Shown here in pieces: positions 1-8,483 of a DNA stretch of 64,000 bases. Positions within the stretch are counted from its first letter, which is position 1. The number at the start of each line of letters is the position of its first letter. The position numbers were made by a program, and so were the translations under genes. The notes beneath the pieces are model-generated. The model was not told the DNA's origin, searched no databases, and saw nothing but the letters and a program-made list of their open reading frames with translations. This DNA comes from Desulfovibrionaceae bacterium (GTDB lineage: Bacteria > Desulfobacterota > Desulfovibrionia > Desulfovibrionales > Desulfovibrionaceae): contig JACCQO010000017.1 of assembly GCA_015709205.1 (NCBI GenBank), forward strand, positions 1-64,000, given 5' to 3'.

Positions 1-75
1 CGGCCGCACCGGTCGCACCGGCCGCACCGGCCGCACCGGCCGCACCGGTCGCACCGGCCGCACCGGCCGCACCGG
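1..75. repeat. 9-bp tandem repeat inside ctaB
   Basis: About eight copies of a 9-bp unit, gccgcaccg or gtcgcaccg, lie at the window edge. They are in frame with ctaB and encode Gly-Ala-Ala or Gly-Ala-Thr. The same kind of unit occurs in htpG near 13866-13914. Confidence 0.85.
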
Positions 76-862
76 CCAGGCCGGATGCGGCCAGGCCCGG
101 GGCCACGGCGCAGGCCGCGCCCACGAAAAAGGCCATGACCCACACGGCCATGACCACCCGGTAGCGCGCCGCGGGCAGGGCCGCGGGCGCGGTGGGCAGC
201 CCGGCGCGCGCGTAGTCCGCGCGGTGGCGCTCGGCCAGCAGCCAGAAATGCGGCCCCTGCCACAGGTAGTACAGGGCCGTGGCGGCCAGGATGCGCGCGT
301 CCGGCGCGCCGCCCGTGGCCAGCCAGCCCGTGAGCGGCGGCAGGGCCCCGGCCACGGCGCCCACGAGCACGGCCAGGTGCGTGCGCCGCTTGAGCGGGGT
401 GTAGAGCCCGTTGTACACGGCGAGCACCACGAGCCCCACGGCCACCGGCGGCCATGCGCCCGCGAGCCTTGCGGCCCCTGTGACTCCGGCCCCGATGACT
501 CCGGCCCCGGCGATCCCGGCCCCGACACTTCCGGCCGTTCCCAAAAGAATAAGGCCGCCCAGGGCCCAGGCAACCCCCAGGGCCGCACCGCGCGCCGGGG
601 AAAGCCGCCCCGCGGCCACAGGGCGATCCGCCGTGCGCGTCATGCGCCGGTCCGTGGCGCGCTCCTGAACCTGGTTCAGGGCCGAGCACCCGGCGCAGAG
701 CGCGAAGGCCCCGGCCGCGGCCAGCGTTCCGGACGCCCAGAGTCCGTCGCCCCCCCCGCCCGCGCCGGGCGCGCGCAGGGCCGCGCCGAAGAGCGCGGCC
801 GCGGCCACCAGCGCGCCCACGCGCGGCCGCGCCAGGAGCAGCGCGTCGCGCCTGCCGATCAC
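1..862 (-). CDS. ctaB: Protoheme IX farnesyltransferase (heme O synthase), 3' end off window
   Basis: Makes heme O from protoheme and farnesyl diphosphate in the membrane, supplying the neighbouring heme-copper oxidase. The reading frame starts at a GTG (862-860) that overlaps the coxB stop as GTGA, so it is translationally coupled. Visible UbiA-family features are the first Asp-rich motif, NQVQERATDRRMTRTADRP at about residues 64-82, then YNGLYTPLKRRTH and a GALPPLTGW segment, with several hydrophobic helices. About 287 codons are present and the frame runs off the left edge without a stop. The last visible codons form a Gly-Ala-Ala/Gly-Ala-Thr run from a 9-bp DNA repeat, unusual for this family. 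Family assignment is firm; the true C terminus is unseen. Confidence 0.88.
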   Translation of the reverse strand, partial: MIGRRDALLLARPRVGALVAAAALFGAALRAPGAGGGGDGLWASGTLAAAGAFALCAGCSALNQVQERATDRRMTRTADRPVAAGRLSPARGAALGVAWALGGLILLGTAGSVGAGIAGAGVIGAGVTGAARLAGAWPPVAVGLVVLAVYNGLYTPLKRRTHLAVLVGAVAGALPPLTGWLATGGAPDARILAATALYYLWQGPHFWLLAERHRADYARAGLPTAPAALPAARYRVVMAVWVMAFFVGAACAVAPGLAASGLAGAAGAAGATGAAGAAGAAGATGAA

Positions 863-2118
863 TGGCCGCCCTCCTTGCCCCCCCCCTGGCCGCCCCCGGC
901 CAGGGACTCGACGTAGTCCACCAGATCGTTCAGCGCGCCGTCGTCCAGGGATTCCACGTCGTAGGCGGGCATCATGTTCTCGAACCCGTCCACCACTTCC
1001 TTGCCCGGGTCGCGGATGGACTCGCGCAGGTAGGCCTCGTCCGCGACCACGGTCCTGGGCTCGCCCTCGCCGTTCGCGCGCACGAGCCGCTCGGCCCCGA
1101 ACACCCCCTTGAAGGACGGGCCCGCGATGACCGAGCCGTCCGTGGAGTGGCAGGACAGGCAGCCCTGCTCCTCGGCCACGGCGCGGCCCGGCGGCGGCGC
1201 GGCCACCCCGCCCTTGAGCAGGTAGTGGACCATGGCCGCCACGTCCTCCTTGGACAGGGAGTCGGCGTAGCCGGGCATGACGTCGTCGAAACCCTCGACC
1301 ACCTCGTCGGACGGGGCCAGGATGGAATGCGTCACGTAGGTCTCGTCCGCGATCTCCCGCTTCTTCGAGCCGTCGGGCAGGAGCACCGCGACCTCGCGCC
1401 CGGCCAGCCCCTTGAAGGTCGGCCCCACGCCCTCGCTGCCGTCCAGGCTGTGGCAGGAGAGGCAGCCGTTGTCCTCCAGGAGCTGCCCGCCCTTGGCGTC
1501 GTCACCGCCCTTGGCCGCGCCGCCGGAGAGCCACTGGGCGTACTCCTCCGCGCTCACCACGCGCAGCACGCTGATCATGTTCGCGTGCTTCAGGCCGCAG
1601 TATTCGGCGCAGAGGATGTCGAAGACCCCCGTGGAATCGGACTCGAACCATACGTAGGTCTGCATGCCCGGCACCGTGTCCATCTTGATGCGCATGGCCG
1701 GGACGTAGAAGCTGTGGATCACGTCCTTGGAGGTCATGTGCAGCTTCACGGGCCGGTCCACGGGCACGACCAGCTCGGCGGAGCGCTTGCCGTCCGGATA
1801 GATGAAGGACCAGGACCACATCCGCGCCTCCACGCCGATCTGCAGTGCGCCCTCGGGCGCGTTGCGCAGCGCGGTGTAGCTGGTCCAGCCGAACCAGAAC
1901 AACCCCATGACGATGCAGGTGGGGATGATGGTCCAGGCCAGCTCGGCCCACACGTTGCCGTCGATGTCCGCGGGGTGCGGATGGCGCGTGTGGTGGTAGC
2001 GCCAGACGAACACGCCCATGAGCGCGGACACCAGCAGAAGGATGAACACGCAGAACCCCAGAATGACCAGGAAGGCCTGGTCCACCTGCTTGGCGGCTTC
2101 GAATACCTGCGGATACAT
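859..2118 (-). CDS. coxB: Cytochrome c oxidase subunit II with two C-terminal heme c domains
   Basis: Electron-entry subunit of the oxidase. Two N-terminal membrane helices (about residues 15-38 and 60-82) are followed by the periplasmic cupredoxin domain. The CuA ligands are visible: a His in HSFYVPAM and the C-x3-C-x3-H-x2-M set in CAEYCGLKHANM. Two tandem cytochrome c domains follow, each with CLSCH, at about residues 219 and 320. This makes it a caa3-like, di-heme c subunit II, as known for the cc(o/b)o3 oxidase of Desulfovibrio vulgaris. At 419 residues it is longer than the single-heme caa3 form. The gene starts 3 nt after subunit IV and its stop overlaps the ctaB start. Confidence 0.95.
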   Translation of the reverse strand: MYPQVFEAAKQVDQAFLVILGFCVFILLLVSALMGVFVWRYHHTRHPHPADIDGNVWAELAWTIIPTCIVMGLFWFGWTSYTALRNAPEGALQIGVEARMWSWSFIYPDGKRSAELVVPVDRPVKLHMTSKDVIHSFYVPAMRIKMDTVPGMQTYVWFESDSTGVFDILCAEYCGLKHANMISVLRVVSAEEYAQWLSGGAAKGGDDAKGGQLLEDNGCLSCHSLDGSEGVGPTFKGLAGREVAVLLPDGSKKREIADETYVTHSILAPSDEVVEGFDDVMPGYADSLSKEDVAAMVHYLLKGGVAAPPPGRAVAEEQGCLSCHSTDGSVIAGPSFKGVFGAERLVRANGEGEPRTVVADEAYLRESIRDPGKEVVDGFENMMPAYDVESLDDGALNDLVDYVESLAGGGQGGGKEGGQ

Positions 2119-2121
2119 GGC

Positions 2122-2412
2122 TCACCTGTAGGCCGTGTCGAAAAAGGTGAATCCGATGAAGATGGCCAGGATCACGAAGACGAGCAGCACCATGCCCTTG
2201 AAGGTCCAATTCTCGTCCTTGAGGTGCATGAAGAACAGGGTGACCAGCAGGGCCTTGCACGTGGCCACGGCCATGGCCGCGACCACGTTGAGAAAGCCCA
2301 GGGGCACCTGCGCCACCCAGACGGTGACCGCGGTCAGGACCATCAGCGCGCCCCAGACGCCGATCAGCAGCCGGTAGCTCGGGGGATGGTGGCCTTCCTC
2401 GTGCGCGTGCAT
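2122..2412 (-). CDS. Cytochrome c oxidase subunit IV (caa3-type, small)
   Basis: A 96-residue integral membrane protein with a His-rich start (MHAHEEGHH) and three hydrophobic helices. The segment ending TLFFMHLKDENW is typical of the prokaryotic COX4 family found in caa3/cbb oxidase operons. These subunits are thought to help assemble or stabilise the CuB site. It lies between coxC (18 nt) and coxB (3 nt) in the same operon, which supports the assignment. Confidence 0.88.
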   Translation of the reverse strand: MHAHEEGHHPPSYRLLIGVWGALMVLTAVTVWVAQVPLGFLNVVAAMAVATCKALLVTLFFMHLKDENWTFKGMVLLVFVILAIFIGFTFFDTAYR

Positions 2413-2430
2413 GTGCGTTCCTCCCTTCGT

Positions 2431-3030
2431 CTAGGCGATCAGATAGAACAGCGGAAAGAGATAGATCCAGATCAGGTCCACCAGGTGCCAGTACAGGCCG
2501 CCGTTCTCCAGGAACACGAAGTCCGTGGAGTTGACCGCGCCCGCGCGCATGCGCGCGAGGATGAACCCGAGCAGGCCCATGCCCACGATGACGTGGACGG
2601 CGTGCAGGCCGGTCATGGCGAAGTACAGGGAGTAGAAGACGATCTCCCCGGGCGCGTGGGTGGCGGCCAGCTCGGCCGAACCCGGATAGATGCCGTGGTG
2701 GAACTTGGCCGTCCATTCGAAGTACTTGATGACCAGGAACACGCCCGCAAAGGCGATGGTCAGCACGACCAGCAGCCGGGCGCGCGCGTCCTCGGCGCGG
2801 CGCAGCGCGGCCACGGCCATGGCCACGAAGAGCGAGGAGGTGATCAGCACCACGGTGTTCACCGTGCCCATGGCCGTGTCCAGGGCCTTGGAGGCGTGGT
2901 GGAACTCCTCCGGGTAGCGGTGGTGGTAGGCCGCGTAGATCACGAAGAGCCCGCCGAAGAGCAGGATTTCCGTGAACAGGAAAATCCACATGCCCATCTT
3001 GGAGCCGGTGTAGTCCCTGTGGATCGTCAC
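2431..3030 (-). CDS. coxC: Cytochrome c oxidase subunit III
   Basis: A 199-residue membrane protein with five predicted helices, the short form of subunit III. Recognisable segments are [16 protein letters not shown] in the first helix and [20 protein letters not shown] at the C terminus. It binds no metal and stabilises subunit I. The GTG start at 3030-3028 overlaps the coxA stop (GTGA), and the conserved family N terminus begins right there. The much longer open frame upstream is a coxA/sco shadow. Confidence 0.93.
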   Translation of the reverse strand: MTIHRDYTGSKMGMWIFLFTEILLFGGLFVIYAAYHHRYPEEFHHASKALDTAMGTVNTVVLITSSLFVAMAVAALRRAEDARARLLVVLTIAFAGVFLVIKYFEWTAKFHHGIYPGSAELAATHAPGEIVFYSLYFAMTGLHAVHVIVGMGLLGFILARMRAGAVNSTDFVFLENGGLYWHLVDLIWIYLFPLFYLIA

Positions 3031-4715
3031 GCGACCACCTCCTCGCGTTCGATGCCCTTGAAGTCGTAGGGCCCGCGCGTCACCTCGGGCTCGACCGGTC
3101 CGAAGTTCTCGGTGGGCGGCGGCGAGGGCAGGGTCCATTCCAGGGTGGCCGCGCCCCAGGGGTTGGGCCCGCAGGGGGCGCCGTGGCGCAGGCCGCGCCA
3201 CAGGTTCCAGGCCATCAGGGCGAGCCCCGCGGCCGTGATCCACGAGCCCACGGTGCTGACCACGTGCAGGTCCGTGTACTGCGGCAGGTAGTCGTAGTAG
3301 CGGCGCGGCATGCCCTCCAGGCCCAGGAGATACATGGGGAAGTAGAGCATGTTGAGCCCGATCACGAGGATCACGGCCGCGACGTTGGCGATCTTCAGGT
3401 TGTAGAGGCGGCCGTAGACCTTGGGGAACCAGAAGTGCATGGCCGCGAACAGGCCGAAGCCAGTGCCGCCGAAGATCACGTAGTGGAAGTGGCCGACCAC
3501 GAAGTAGGTGTCGTGCACGTGCACGTCGGTGCCCGCGCCGCCGAGCACCAGGCCGGTGACCCCGCCCATGGAGAAGAGGAAGATGAAGCCCAGGGAGTAG
3601 ATCAGCGGCGGGTCCAGGTAGATGGAGCCCTTGTAGAGCGTGGAGACCCAGTTGAAGACCTTCACGGCCGAGGGGATGGCCACGATGAAGGTCAGCAGGG
3701 AGAAGACCATCACGGCCACGTCGCTCATGCCGCTGACGAACATGTGGTGCGCCCAGACCAGGGACCCGGCGAAGGCGATGGCCAGGCTGGAGATGGCGAT
3801 GGTCTTGTAGCCGAAGATGTTCTTGCGCGCGAAGACCGGGATCACGTCGGAGATCACGCCCATGGCGGGCACGATCATGATGTAGACCGCCGGGTGCGAG
3901 TAGATCCAGAAGAGGTGCTGGTAGAGGATCGGGTCGCCGCCGCGCGCCGGGTCGAAGAGCCCCAGGCCGAGCACGCGCTCGGCGAAGATGAGCAGCACGG
4001 TGATGCCCAGCACGGGCGTGGCCAGCACCTGGATCCAGGCCGTGGCGTAGAGCCCCCAGGTGAACAGCGGCATGCGCGTCCAGCCCATGGACGGCGCGCG
4101 CAGGCGGTGGATGGTGACGATGAAGTTCAGCCCCGTGAGGATGGAGGAGAACCCGAGGATGAAGACCGCGAGCACCGCCACGTTCACGTTGGTCGAGGTG
4201 GTGGCGGAAAAGGGCACGTAGAAGGTCCAGCCCGTGTCCGGCGCGCCGCCGCCCGTGAACAGCGAGACCACGGCGATGGCCGCGCCGAGGATGTAGAGAT
4301 ACCAGGAGAAGAGGTTGAGCCTGGGAAAGGCCACGTCCTCGGCCCCGATCTGCAACGGCATGACGATGTTGCCGAAGGCCGCCGGGATGGAGGGGATGAC
4401 GACCATGAAGATCATGATCACCCCGTGCAGCGTGAACACGGCGTTGTAGGTCTGCTGGGCCATGATCGTGCGCCCGGGCGCGATGAGCTCCAGGCGGATG
4501 AGCAGGCCGAGCAGCACGCCCACGGCGAAGAAGGCCAGGATGCACCAGAGGTACAGCAGGCCGATGCGCTTGTGGTCCGTGGTCAGCAGCCAGGAGCCCA
4601 GGGTGCTGCGCCCGGGCGGCGTGGTCCAGAAGCCCCCGTCGGGGGTCCCCGTCATGGGGGTCTCTGCCATGGGGGTCTCTGCCATGGGGGTCTCTGCCAT
4701 GGGAATCTCTGCCAT
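3027..4715 (-). CDS. coxA: Cytochrome c oxidase subunit I (A2-type heme-copper oxygen reductase)
   Basis: Catalytic subunit reducing O2 to water and pumping protons, 562 residues with 12 or more helices. The CuB ligands are visible in YSHPAVYIM and WAHHMFVSG, and the heme ligands in [13 protein letters not shown]. The usual HPEVYI glutamate is replaced by Ala next to a Tyr-Ser pair, which is the A2 (caa3-like) D-channel signature. The first ATG (4715) has a GGAG about 10 nt upstream. It is followed by a tandem MAETP pentapeptide repeat from a 15-bp DNA repeat, so later ATGs could also initiate. It lies 6 nt downstream of sco. Confidence 0.96.
   Translation of the reverse strand: MAEIPMAETPMAETPMAETPMTGTPDGGFWTTPPGRSTLGSWLLTTDHKRIGLLYLWCILAFFAVGVLLGLLIRLELIAPGRTIMAQQTYNAVFTLHGVIMIFMVVIPSIPAAFGNIVMPLQIGAEDVAFPRLNLFSWYLYILGAAIAVVSLFTGGGAPDTGWTFYVPFSATTSTNVNVAVLAVFILGFSSILTGLNFIVTIHRLRAPSMGWTRMPLFTWGLYATAWIQVLATPVLGITVLLIFAERVLGLGLFDPARGGDPILYQHLFWIYSHPAVYIMIVPAMGVISDVIPVFARKNIFGYKTIAISSLAIAFAGSLVWAHHMFVSGMSDVAVMVFSLLTFIVAIPSAVKVFNWVSTLYKGSIYLDPPLIYSLGFIFLFSMGGVTGLVLGGAGTDVHVHDTYFVVGHFHYVIFGGTGFGLFAAMHFWFPKVYGRLYNLKIANVAAVILVIGLNMLYFPMYLLGLEGMPRRYYDYLPQYTDLHVVSTVGSWITAAGLALMAWNLWRGLRHGAPCGPNPWGAATLEWTLPSPPPTENFGPVEPEVTRGPYDFKGIEREEVVA
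4653..4715. repeat. 15-bp tandem repeat at the coxA start
   Basis: About four copies of atgggggtctctgcc span the start of coxA and encode repeated Met-Ala-Glu-Thr-Pro on the minus strand. Each copy carries an in-frame ATG, so copy number would change the N-terminal tail without shifting the frame. Confidence 0.9.
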
Positions 4716-4721
4716 GGGGAT

Positions 4722-5744
4722 CTATCTCCGTTTCTTGCGGCCGGTAAGCAGGAGGAAGGCCAGAAAGACGACCAGGAAGCCGAGGATGCCGAACCCGGCC
4801 ACGCGCATGAAGTCGAAGACGTAGCGGCGGCCCTGGGGGTCGTAGTTGAAGCAGAAGGAGAGCACGCGCTTGACGGACAGGCCCACCTTGCCCTGGGCCG
4901 CCTCGGTGGCGGCCATGGTGATGTCGAAGGGCAAAAAGTCCGTGCCGTAGAGGTAGCGCACGATCTTGCCGCCCGGGGCCAGGGCCACGATCACGGCCGG
5001 GTGCACGAAGCCGTTCTCCACCCGGGCGTAGCCGAAGCCGATGGAATCCATGACCCGGGCGATCTCCTCCTTGGAGCCGGTCAGGTAGATCCAGTCCTCG
5101 GCCGGAAAACCGCCGTTCAGGGCCTTGACGTAGTTGGCCTTGGTCCGCGCGGCCAACTCCGGCGTGTCCGTCTCGTCGAAGCTCAGGCACACGACCTTGA
5201 TCTCCTTGCCGGGCACGAGTCGCACCTGCGGCAGGATCTTGGAGAAGCTGTGCTGCACCAGATTGCAGACCGACGGGCACGTGTAATAGACGGGCAGCAG
5301 GATGACCGGCGCGTCCAGCAGGTCGCGCAGGTGCACGGTGCGGCCCTCGGAATCCGTGAACACGCCGTCGGCGATGTCCTGGCCGAGCTTCTCCTCCACG
5401 TCCAGGCGCGGGACGGCCTGGCCCTTGGCCAGGGCCGCGGCCACCTCCTGCGAGGCCTTTTCCAGCATGGCCTTGTGGTCGTGGCCGGTCATGTTTCCGG
5501 ACATGTTCCCGGCCATGGCCGCGTGGTCGGTGTGCCCGTCCGCGATCATGCTCTCGTGATCGGACGCTCCGGGCGCCGCCGTATGGTCGGCGTGCTCGGC
5601 GTGGTCGGCCGACATGTCTCCGGACACAGCGGCATGGTCGTGCTCCACAGCCGTGGCCGCCCGGGACCAGCCGCCCGCCGCCAGAAAAAACAGAATCACG
5701 ATCGGCAACGCCGCCCGTGCGAGCTTCGGTATCGATTTGTGCAT
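4722..5744 (-). CDS. Sco1/SenC-type copper chaperone with His/Met-rich extension
   Basis: Delivers copper to, or maintains thiols of, the CuA site of subunit II. It is a 340-residue protein with an N-terminal membrane signal (about residues 8-27), a thioredoxin-like domain and a C-terminal helix followed by RKKRR. The copper-binding Cys pair is seen in YYTCPSVCN and the partner His probably in FVHPAV. Between the signal and the domain (about residues 30-95) is a segment rich in His, Met and Asp, a likely extra metal-binding arm. The start chosen is ATG 5744 with AGGAG 4 nt upstream; the longer upstream frame lacks family features. First gene of the oxidase operon. Confidence 0.9.
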   Translation of the reverse strand: MHKSIPKLARAALPIVILFFLAAGGWSRAATAVEHDHAAVSGDMSADHAEHADHTAAPGASDHESMIADGHTDHAAMAGNMSGNMTGHDHKAMLEKASQEVAAALAKGQAVPRLDVEEKLGQDIADGVFTDSEGRTVHLRDLLDAPVILLPVYYTCPSVCNLVQHSFSKILPQVRLVPGKEIKVVCLSFDETDTPELAARTKANYVKALNGGFPAEDWIYLTGSKEEIARVMDSIGFGYARVENGFVHPAVIVALAPGGKIVRYLYGTDFLPFDITMAATEAAQGKVGLSVKRVLSFCFNYDPQGRRYVFDFMRVAGFGILGFLVVFLAFLLLTGRKKRR

Positions 5745-5874
5745 GTCGCTCCTCACGATCCAGCGGGTTCGCGCGCCCCTCTGGTGCGCGCCACAACGGC
5801 ATCTTTCTAGCACCATTACAAATGACTTGAAACTCCTGGCATTATTTTTCGCAAAAGGCGGAATCTTCGTCGCC

Positions 5875-5904
5875 GCGGGTCGCGCGCGGCCGCGCGCGAC
5901 CCGC
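5875..5904. terminator. Perfect 14-bp GC hairpin downstream of the HyuA-like gene
   Basis: Two 14-nt arms around a 2-nt centre form a perfect inverted repeat between the HyuA-like stop and the oxidase operon. It probably ends minus-strand transcription from the HyuA-like gene. A U-run does not follow directly, so this is a weaker terminator call. Confidence 0.5.
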
Positions 5905-5975
5905 GCGAACGGGACGTTCCCCCAAGCCACGAAGCGGCCAAGGGACAGGAGGCGAGGAGGCGAAAAGGACCGGGA

Positions 5976-7640
5976 TCAGTCCACGGCCATGAGCAGCGCG
6001 CCCACGGCGTTGCCGATCTCGTGGTGTTCGGGGAAGACGATGGTCGTGCCCAGCCGTTTGGCCACGGGCGGCAGCAGGAGCGCGCCCGCCGCGCCCAACC
6101 CCACCAGGGGGATGCGCAGGCCGAAGCGCACGTCCAGAAAGGAGAAGTCGCGGCGCGCGTCCAGCAGGCCGCCCATGTCGTGGCCCGCCTCGCGGCGCAG
6201 CACGTGGCGCAGCACCGCGGTCTCGATGCGCTCGGCCACGGCGTCGAGCACCCGGGCGCACAGCGCGTCCGCGTCGCGCAGTCCGGCCAGCCGCGCCAGG
6301 CCCACAGCCCCGGCCAGGGCGGCGCGGCCGTCGCCCAGGTCCAGCCCGCGCGCCACGTGCAGGGCGTCCGTGGGCGTGAAGCCGGTCAGCGCCACGCGCT
6401 GGCGCACGGCGAGCCGGGCCAGTTCCGCGTCCAGGGCCAGGGACGAGACGCGCAGGTCGGCCATGAGCCGCTGGGGCGTGGCCGGACCGTCCGCGAGCAG
6501 CCGCGCGACCACGGCGCGGCCCAGTTCGCGCGCCGACGGCCCCAGGCCGATGGCGTCGGCCGCCGGGTCCAGGCAGACCAGCCGCGTGGCCCCGTCCACG
6601 CCCATCCACGACGCGGGGTCGGCGAAACCCGGCAGGTCCGCGGCCATGGCCAGGGGCAGCACGCGCGCCGGGCCCACGCCCAGCGTGCCGGACGCGGACC
6701 CGCCCAGGGGCCGCACCCAGCTGTCGCCGCCCACGCCCGCCGTGTGCATGGAGACCGAGGACACGTGCGTGGGCCAGTCGCCGATGCGGCTGCCGCCCTG
6801 GACGATGCAGGGGCGGCCGTCCGTGACCAGGGTCACGTCCGTGGTCGTGCCGCCCACGTCGATGACCAGCACGTCGCCGCCGTCGGCCGCGCGCGCGCCG
6901 AAGCGGGCCGTGGCCGCCGGGCCGCTGGCGAAGGTGTGCGCCGCGCCGCCCACGGCCTGTTCCAGGCCCATGGGCGCCCCGTCGCCGCGCACCACGTGCA
7001 CCGGGCAGGACACGCCCAGCTGCGCCAGCGCGCCGGTCACGGCGTCCAGAAATTCGCGCATCACGGGCATGAGCCGGGCGTTGAGCACGGCCGTGGCCGA
7101 ACGCTCCTCCATGCCCGGCAGTTCGCTGACCTGATGGGAGCAGAACACGGGCGCGCCGGGGTCCATGAGGGCGATGGCCCTGGCCGCCACGAGTTCGTGC
7201 GCGGGGTTGGCGAAGGACATGGACGCGCAGGCCACGTAGGCGTCCACGTTGCCGCGAAAGCCCTCCACGGCCACGGCCAGGGCCTCCAGGTCCAGCGGCT
7301 CGGCCTCGGCCCCGGCGTAGGTGTGGCCGCCCCTGACGTGGCTCACGGACTCCACGGGCAGGGTGAAGGAGCGTCCCTGGCCGATGAGAATCAGCGCCAC
7401 GCGCGCGCCCCGGCCCTCGACCACCGCGTTGGTGGCCAGGGTGGTGGAAACGGCCACGCGCGTGACGCGGGCGGCGTCCACGCCCTGGAGCACGGCCCCC
7501 ACGGCCGCGCCGATGCCCAGGGCCAGGTCGTGGTGCGTGGTCGGGCGCTTGGCCCCGGCCAGGACCTCGCCGGTGGCCAGGTCCATGAGCGCCGCGTCGG
7601 TGTAGGTGCCGCCCGTGTCGATGCCGATGCCGTAGGCCAT
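5976..7640 (-). CDS. Hydantoinase/oxoprolinase (HyuA/OplA-like) family protein
   Basis: A 554-residue protein of the ATP-using hydantoinase/oxoprolinase A family. The N-terminal nucleotide-fold motif GIDTGGTYTDAALMD and a second phosphate-binding loop, VIDVGGTTTDVTLV, near residue 270 are visible. Family members hydrolyse cyclic amides such as 5-oxoproline or hydantoins, or act as acetone carboxylase-like ATPases. There is no HyuB partner next to it, so the substrate is unknown. The length fits the stand-alone, shorter branch. It lies 48 nt downstream of a small unknown gene on the same strand. Confidence 0.8.
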   Translation of the reverse strand: MAYGIGIDTGGTYTDAALMDLATGEVLAGAKRPTTHHDLALGIGAAVGAVLQGVDAARVTRVAVSTTLATNAVVEGRGARVALILIGQGRSFTLPVESVSHVRGGHTYAGAEAEPLDLEALAVAVEGFRGNVDAYVACASMSFANPAHELVAARAIALMDPGAPVFCSHQVSELPGMEERSATAVLNARLMPVMREFLDAVTGALAQLGVSCPVHVVRGDGAPMGLEQAVGGAAHTFASGPAATARFGARAADGGDVLVIDVGGTTTDVTLVTDGRPCIVQGGSRIGDWPTHVSSVSMHTAGVGGDSWVRPLGGSASGTLGVGPARVLPLAMAADLPGFADPASWMGVDGATRLVCLDPAADAIGLGPSARELGRAVVARLLADGPATPQRLMADLRVSSLALDAELARLAVRQRVALTGFTPTDALHVARGLDLGDGRAALAGAVGLARLAGLRDADALCARVLDAVAERIETAVLRHVLRREAGHDMGGLLDARRDFSFLDVRFGLRIPLVGLGAAGALLLPPVAKRLGTTIVFPEHHEIGNAVGALLMAVD

Positions 7641-7688
7641 GGTCGTATCCCGCCTCGTCGTTTCCTGTCTTGGGGGTTCGCGGCCGCG

Positions 7689-8048
7689 CTAGGCGCGCGC
7701 GGGCGGGTCGCCCAGGGTCTCGGGCACGGGAAAGAGCTCGGTGTCGAAGGGCCCGAGGGTGCCCATGTCCCCGACCAGCGTGAAGAATTGCACGCGCTCG
7801 TAGCGCACCAGCCGGTCCTCGCGCACCTCGAAGGTCGCGTAGTATTCCCGCAGGTCCAACCGCTTGCGGTCCTCGGTCAGATCGACCACGCTCGCGCCGT
7901 CGAACTCGCACCAGGCGTGCGCCAGCCAGCGCCCGTGGTTGCGGATCCAGCCGTGCACGACCACGGCGTCCACGTTCTCGCTGGCCACCTCGAGCACCGC
8001 GGCGTACGCCGCGTCGCCCGCCTTTTTCCGTTCCGCTCCCAGTGCCAT
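7689..8048 (-). CDS. Small conserved-looking protein, transglutaminase-like His/Asp motif
   Basis: A 119-residue soluble protein whose function I do not recognise. The start ATG 8048 has GGAGG 4 nt upstream; the longer frame upstream looks like noise. The middle reads HGWIRNHGRWLAHAWCEF followed by VVDLT. This resembles the His...Asp half of transglutaminase-like folds (HAWVE...DPT), but no upstream catalytic Cys is visible, so enzymatic activity is not implied. It precedes the HyuA-like gene and may be co-transcribed with it. Confidence 0.6.
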   Translation of the reverse strand: MALGAERKKAGDAAYAAVLEVASENVDAVVVHGWIRNHGRWLAHAWCEFDGASVVDLTEDRKRLDLREYYATFEVREDRLVRYERVQFFTLVGDMGTLGPFDTELFPVPETLGDPPARA

Positions 8049-8214
8049 CGCGCCTCCCGTTGTGCTTCGCCGCCGCGCGGCGGGGTCCAGATGTACCATC
8101 GCCTTCCGGGGTGTCAAGCCGCGACGCCCGCGCCGCGGCCGAAACGCCCCGCAAAACCCCGCCAAAACATGCTCCAAATTCCCTCTGGACAGACCTTGTT
8201 CCGATTTGATACAT

Positions 8215-8238
8215 GCTCCCATCGCTTTTTAGGGGAGC
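8215..8238 (+). promoter_or_regulatory. 5' leader hairpin upstream of the small peptide gene
   Basis: Arms GCTCCC and GGGAGC with a 12-nt loop lie about 50 nt before the ATG of the 33-residue peptide. It could be a translational control element in the leader RNA. No strong sigma70 promoter was recognised; TGGACA at 8186 is a weak candidate -35. Confidence 0.35.
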
Positions 8239-8285
8239 CGCAGGCCTCGAACGCGAAATCTCTCTATGGACAGGGGGGAGACCGT

Positions 8286-8387
8286 ATGGACTATCTCAAG
8301 GAAGTCATTGTGCCGTCCGTGGTCGGCATGGGCGTGGAGGCCGTAATCCTCAGCATCGTCATCACCATGCTGAACAGTTCGCTGTAA
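8286..8387 (+). CDS. 33-residue hydrophobic peptide, candidate Fst/Ldr-like type I toxin
   Basis: The short frame MDYLKEVIVP...MLNSSL is preceded by GGGGGAG 5 nt before the ATG and followed within about 25 nt by a strong intrinsic terminator, so it looks like a stand-alone transcribed gene. It is one amphipathic membrane helix. The stretch IVPSVVGMGVE resembles the IAPIFVGLVLE core of the Fst toxin of plasmid pAD1, which is also 33 residues. That similarity is by eye only. No antisense RNA was identified. It may instead be another small membrane protein. Confidence 0.55.
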   Translation: MDYLKEVIVPSVVGMGVEAVILSIVITMLNSSL

Positions 8388-8410
8388 CGCCGACCAGCCA
8401 TTGGTCCCCG

Positions 8411-8441
8411 AGCGGAACCGCCTGCGGTTCCGCTTTTTTTT
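8411..8441 (+). terminator. Intrinsic terminator of the small peptide gene
   Basis: Arms AGCGGAACCGC and GCGGTTCCGCT are perfectly complementary around CT and are followed directly by eight T residues. Confidence 0.92.
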
Positions 8442-8483
8442 GCCCTGGCGGCAACGCGGGCCGACGCCCGGGCGTCGCCGCCA

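Noticed and set aside
1147..3069. Long plus-strand open frame opposite coxB, subunit IV and coxC
   Set aside because: It is antisense to well-supported genes, His/Gly/Arg-rich and without any domain; a GC-rich shadow frame.
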